Source of the DNA: an uncultured Verrucomicrobiales bacterium
Lineage (GTDB): Bacteria > Verrucomicrobiota > Verrucomicrobiia > Verrucomicrobiales > Akkermansiaceae
Direction of reading: 5' to 3'
DNA: 14,935 nt
Assembly: GCA_938001985.1 (NCBI GenBank)
Contig: CALLBE010000124.1
Location: 1-14,935, forward strand
This document shows, one piece after another, positions 13,573 to 14,935 of this stretch. Positions within the stretch are counted from its first letter, which is position 1; every line of letters starts with the position of its first letter. The notes beneath the pieces were generated by a model. That model did not search any database. It saw nothing but the letters and a program-made list of their open reading frames with translations, and had not been told where the DNA came from. Both the position numbers and the translations under genes were made by a program.

Positions 13573-14055
13573 GTGGATTTTAAAGATATTAAGCGCATTG
13601 TAGAATTGATGGATCAGCACGAGCTGTCTGATTTCGAACTCGAAAGAGAAAATTTCGCCCTGAAGCTTAAAAAAGGAATGAACGAAGAGGTGTTAAAAAC
13701 CGCTTTGGCTTCATTGCCTGCAGCTCCAGCAGCGGCTCCCGCTCCAGCTCAACTCGCCCCAGCAGCAGCTCCGGCTCCAGCGGCGGCAGGTGCAGCACCT
13801 TCTGAGGCTCCAGCCCAAGAGGGAGAAGCTATTAACTCACCAATGGTGGGTACATTCTACATCAAGCCTGCTCCGGACGCAGATGTTTTTGTAGAAGTGG
13901 GTTCTGCGGTTAGCGAAGGCCAAACGATTTGTATCATTGAAGCGATGAAAGTGATGAATGAGATCAAGGCTGAGAAGTCAGGGACGATTTCTGCTATCGT
14001 GGCGAATGAAGGAGATTCAGTTCAGTTTGGAGATCCTATTTTTTATATTAAATAA
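13573..14055 (+). CDS. accB: Biotin carboxyl carrier protein of acetyl-CoA carboxylase
   Basis: A 160-residue acetyl-CoA carboxylase subunit; its biotin shuttles carboxyl groups from biotin carboxylase to the carboxyltransferase in the first step of fatty-acid synthesis. Residues 1-35 are the conserved N-terminal helix region (DFKDIKRIVELMDQHELSDF). About 45-90 is an Ala/Pro-rich flexible linker encoded by GCT/CCA-rich DNA. Residues about 85-160 form the biotinyl domain with EAMKVMNE, the biotinylated lysine being K126, and the thumb-type segment FYIKPAPDADVFVEVG. The start is GTG at 13573, the only codon that gives the conserved N-terminus. accC follows after eight bases, the classic accBC pair. 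Confidence 0.96.
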   Translation: MDFKDIKRIVELMDQHELSDFELERENFALKLKKGMNEEVLKTALASLPAAPAAAPAPAQLAPAAAPAPAAAGAAPSEAPAQEGEAINSPMVGTFYIKPAPDADVFVEVGSAVSEGQTICIIEAMKVMNEIKAEKSGTISAIVANEGDSVQFGDPIFYIK

Positions 14056-14063
14056 GCAGCCGT

Positions 14064-14935
14064 ATGTTTAAGAAAGTTCTCGTAGCCAACCGAGGCGAAA
14101 TTGCGCTTCGCGTTATTCGCGCTTGTCGTGAATTGGGAGTGACCTCGGTTGCTGTTTACTCAGAGGCGGATGTTCAATCGATGCACGTTCAGCTTGCTGA
14201 TGAAGCGGTTTGTATCGGTCCTGGCCCCAGTTCAGAGAGTTATCTGAAGGCTGAGCGCATCATTGCAGCAGCTGAAATCACAGGTGCTGAAGCGATTCAC
14301 CCAGGATTCGGCTTTTTATCAGAAAATGCTCGTTTTGCTGAAATCTGTGAAACGTCAGGGATTAAATTCATTGGCCCATCAGCTCAGGTTATCGAGCAAA
14401 TGGGTGACAAGAACACGGCGAGAGCAACGGCGATTGCCAATGATGTTCCTATCACTCCCGGTTCTAAAGACATCTTAAAGGATGTTGAAGACGGTAAGAA
14501 ACAAGCGGCTGAGATCGGCTACCCAGTCATGATCAAGGCGACTGCCGGTGGTGGTGGTCGAGGCATGCGTCCTTGTTTTAAAGCGGAAGAATTTGAAATG
14601 CTGTACAATCAAGCCAGCCAAGAGGCCGTGGCTTGTTTTAGTAACGGCGATTGTTATTTAGAGAAACTCGTCTTGAACCCTCACCATGTTGAGTTCCAAA
14701 TTTTCGGAGACCAACACGGGAATTTCGTTCATTTAGGTGATCGTGACTGCTCCATGCAGCGACGTAACCAAAAGATTATTGAGGAGTGTCCATCACCATT
14801 CATTAGCCAAGAGATTCGTGAAAAAATGGGCGCGGCTTCTCAGCGTCTGATTGAGGCGATTGGTTACGAAGGTGCAGGTACGATTGAGTATTTAGTGGAT
14901 GATGCGGGTGAGAATTTCTACTTCATGGAGATGAA
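14064..14935 (+). CDS. accC: Biotin carboxylase subunit of acetyl-CoA carboxylase, 3' truncated by the window
   Basis: ATP-grasp enzyme that carboxylates the biotin on AccB using ATP and bicarbonate. The open frame starts at ATG 14064 and runs off the right edge after 290 codons of an expected 450 or so. I read MFKKVLVANRGEIALRVIRA at the start, then the N-terminal biotin-carboxylase domain with HPGFGFLSENARF. GDKNTAR carries K116, matching E. coli K116. The glycine-rich ATP loop is IKATAGGGGRGM with K158, corresponding to E. coli K159. Next come HVEFQIFGD, RDCSMQRRNQKIIEE and, at the very end, TIEYLVDD...FYFMEM, which precedes the catalytic MEMN segment. No frameshift or missing residue is seen. 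It shares a transcript with accB, eight bases upstream. Confidence 0.97.
   Translation, partial: MFKKVLVANRGEIALRVIRACRELGVTSVAVYSEADVQSMHVQLADEAVCIGPGPSSESYLKAERIIAAAEITGAEAIHPGFGFLSENARFAEICETSGIKFIGPSAQVIEQMGDKNTARATAIANDVPITPGSKDILKDVEDGKKQAAEIGYPVMIKATAGGGGRGMRPCFKAEEFEMLYNQASQEAVACFSNGDCYLEKLVLNPHHVEFQIFGDQHGNFVHLGDRDCSMQRRNQKIIEECPSPFISQEIREKMGAASQRLIEAIGYEGAGTIEYLVDDAGENFYFMEM

Noticed and set aside
14263..14478. 71-codon plus-strand frame near the right edge.
   Set aside because: It is an out-of-frame reading of accC, whose true frame is open from 14064 to the window end with all expected motifs.

Overview
The window is an ordinary-looking, gene-dense stretch of chromosome of moderate GC. 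It carries no rRNA, tRNA, CRISPR array, insertion sequence or defence gene. The SlyB-type lipoprotein, signal peptidase I and lipoprotein or secretion signals point to a diderm bacterium. My best guess is Verrucomicrobiota, Opitutae/Puniceicoccales-like. That rests on overall protein character (short NusA and IF2, a signal peptidase with a large insertion, non-Shine-Dalgarno starts) and is inference only.

Layout. 1-1056: 3' part of an SLC13-type permease with TrkA-C domains. 1129-1605: SlyB-like outer-membrane lipoprotein. 1647-2945: DAACS-family symporter whose substrate residues suggest acidic amino acids rather than C4-dicarboxylates. 3000-4081: three tightly packed small membrane-protein genes resembling the enterobacterial yqjD-yqjE-yqjK set. 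4214-4561: a P-II nitrogen regulator with its own promoter-like sequence and a strong intrinsic terminator. 4562-4805: a 244-base spacer with a promoter-like sequence and a terminator-like hairpin just before nusA. 4806-8514: nusA-infB-rbfA, the transcription and translation core operon, here without rimP, ylxR or truB nearby. 8560-9405: unidentified secreted protein. 9442-10557: agmatine deiminase family enzyme. 10603-11124 (minus strand): small two-helix membrane protein with one CxxC. 11242-12522: signal peptidase I. 12535-13377: squalene/phytoene synthase family enzyme. 13573-14055: biotin carboxyl carrier protein accB. 14064 to the window end: the 5' two-thirds of accC, biotin carboxylase.

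How the parts work together. nusA/infB/rbfA form a housekeeping unit for elongation control, initiation and 30S maturation. A hairpin plus T-tract in the leader suggests attenuation, plausibly by NusA itself. accB/accC encode two components of acetyl-CoA carboxylase, the first step of fatty-acid synthesis. lepB and the squalene/phytoene synthase gene are 12 bases apart and probably co-transcribed, but have no obvious functional link. The other genes look like single transcription units or short pairs.

The most consistent unusual property is that none of the 16 gene starts visible here has a purine-rich Shine-Dalgarno core upstream. The most unusual single protein is the signal peptidase, with about 115 extra residues between the catalytic-serine box and the next conserved box. 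I found no convincing new multi-gene system. The best leads are regulatory: the nusA leader, the hairpins abutting the slyB and symporter starts, and the dyads before accB. The verrucomicrobial-looking yqjDEK-like cassette is a further lead.
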